In this document: positions 6,105 to 6,728 of the stretch, piece by piece
How positions within the stretch are numbered: the stretch's first letter is position 1
Layout of the letters: the number at the start of each line of letters is the position of its first letter
Assembly (NCBI GenBank): GCA_949286775.1
Contig: CASEDW010000173.1
Location: 1-6,728 of the forward strand
Reading direction: 5' to 3'
Length of the DNA: 6,728 bases
DNA from: an uncultured Eubacteriales bacterium
GTDB lineage: Bacteria; Bacillota; Clostridia; Lachnospirales; Lachnospiraceae
Notes under the pieces: generated by a model
Databases searched by the model: none
Told to the model about the DNA's origin: nothing
The model's input: the letters and a program-made list of their open reading frames with translations, nothing else
Position numbers and translations under genes: made by a program

Positions 6105-6728
6105 TTATTTTTTCTTTGTAAGCCTGTACCAGCCGAGCGTCCTGTTTTCCACGGCTGAAACTATCAGATAAAGGACAAGGCCGTAAACTATTGACATTAT
6201 GATATAAGCCCAGGACTGGAATCTCGCCGTGTTCCAGTAATTGTTAAACATCATTCCTATTCCATATGTCTTTGAAAGCGAATAAAACTCGCATACAAAC
6301 GCTCCCATCAGAGCCGTCGCCGAATTTGTCTTAAGAGCCGTCAATACGTTCGGCAGCGAATTCGGTATTCTGAGTTTTAAAAGCGTCGTCTTTGGATCCG
6401 CGTTGCATACGCTCATCAGATCGATCGTAAAAGGTTTCGTCGCCGTCAGACCTTTATATGCGTTTACCGACATGCCCGCCATGCAGAGTATCGTTACAAC
6501 TATGACTTTAGCTATCCACGACAGCAGATAACTGTTGGACGGAAACCAGTGGTTTACTATAGGTCCAAGGGCTACGACCGGGAAGGATACAAGTATCGTA
6601 CAGATCGTGAGGACTCCTTTGCCCCATCTGACGCTGCACGAAGCGACAACAGCAACAGCATAGCCTAACGCGCCGCCCAATATGTATCCTATTAACATTC
6701 CCGAAACCGTCGTAACCGAGTTGTAAAG
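6105..6728 (-). CDS. ABC transporter permease, C-terminal part (BPD_transp_1, ThiX/SsuC-like)
   Basis: Partial: 207 residues are visible and the frame stays open to the right edge. The Met at 6698 is internal, since in-frame codons upstream (LYNSVTTVSG) read as typical permease sequence. Inner-membrane channel subunit of the importer served by the next gene. By eye there are hydrophobic segments at about 11-30, 38-57, 64-85, 128-146 and 171-192. Between the third and fourth lies the cytoplasmic EAA-type loop (about 105-126, ending in IPNSLP) that docks on the ATPase, here with Asn-Ala-Asp-Pro where many members have Gly-Ala-x-x. It ends in a basic tail (KKK). It lies 68 nt upstream of the binding protein. 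The ATPase gene is not in the window and probably lies to the right. Confidence 0.93.
   Translation of the reverse strand, partial: LYNSVTTVSGMLIGYILGGALGYAVAVVASCSVRWGKGVLTICTILVSFPVVALGPIVNHWFPSNSYLLSWIAKVIVVTILCMAGMSVNAYKGLTATKPFTIDLMSVCNADPKTTLLKLRIPNSLPNVLTALKTNSATALMGAFVCEFYSLSKTYGIGMMFNNYWNTARFQSWAYIIMSIVYGLVLYLIVSAVENRTLGWYRLTKKK

Larger units (their letters stand above)
1..6728 (-). other. Probable single operon: pyrimidine uptake, reduction and beta-alanine disposal
   Basis: All six genes share one strand, with gaps (right to left) of 68, 82, 37 and 1 nt and a final 4-nt overlap. No gap holds a convincing promoter or a stem followed by a T run, and no stretch longer than 82 nt lacks a gene. 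The promoter and any regulator must lie to the right of the window. The products form a consecutive route: import, ring reduction, ring opening, transamination, aldehyde reduction. Only the decarbamoylation step is absent here. Confidence 0.75.

Noticed and set aside
6696..6698. ATG at 6698 as the permease start
   Set aside because: In-frame codons continue upstream to the edge with typical permease sequence, and the remaining protein would lack its first membrane segments, so the gene is simply cut by the window.

Overview
The window is a tightly packed, single-direction gene block: six genes, all on the minus strand, so transcription runs from the right edge to the left edge. Both end genes are cut by the window. 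The strong AGGAGG-type ribosome sites, the Ser/Thr/Asp/Glu-rich lipoprotein linker, the Fe-S and Fe-dependent enzymes and the frequent ATA codons suggest an anaerobic low-to-moderate-GC Firmicute, probably a gut-type Clostridia member. That placement is inference from style, not from a marker gene. No RNA gene, mobile element, CRISPR array or convincing promoter is visible.

In transcription order: (i) 6728-6105, C-terminal part of an ABC importer permease; (ii) 6036-4819, a THI5/NMT1-type substrate-binding lipoprotein; (iii) an 82-nt gap with a perfect 10-bp stem-loop; (iv) 4736-3369, dihydropyrimidinase/hydantoinase; (v) 3331-1859, a PreA-type dihydropyrimidine dehydrogenase with an extra N-terminal Fe-S domain; (vi) 1857-520, a class III aminotransferase; (vii) 523-1, the N-terminal part of an iron-type alcohol dehydrogenase. 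Genes v-vii are joined by a 1-nt gap and then a 4-nt ATGA overlap.

Together they fit reductive pyrimidine catabolism extended beyond beta-alanine. The importer brings in a pyrimidine or related ring. The PreA-like enzyme reduces uracil/thymine to the 5,6-dihydro form. Dihydropyrimidinase opens the ring to the N-carbamoyl-beta-amino acid. After decarbamoylation, the aminotransferase would move the beta-alanine nitrogen to a keto acid and leave malonate semialdehyde, which the dehydrogenase would reduce to 3-hydroxypropionate. The decarbamoylating enzyme (beta-ureidopropionase), the importer ATPase and any PreT-like flavoprotein are not in the window.

The most unusual item is the dehydrogenase. 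Its first ~75 residues look like the two-cluster Fe-S domain that begins PreT, GltD and mammalian DPD, but this domain runs directly into the PreA FMN domain with no FAD or NAD(P)H domain between them. That raises the question of its electron donor. Start codons of three genes were moved inward from the longest open frame on the basis of ribosome sites, family length and the signal peptide.
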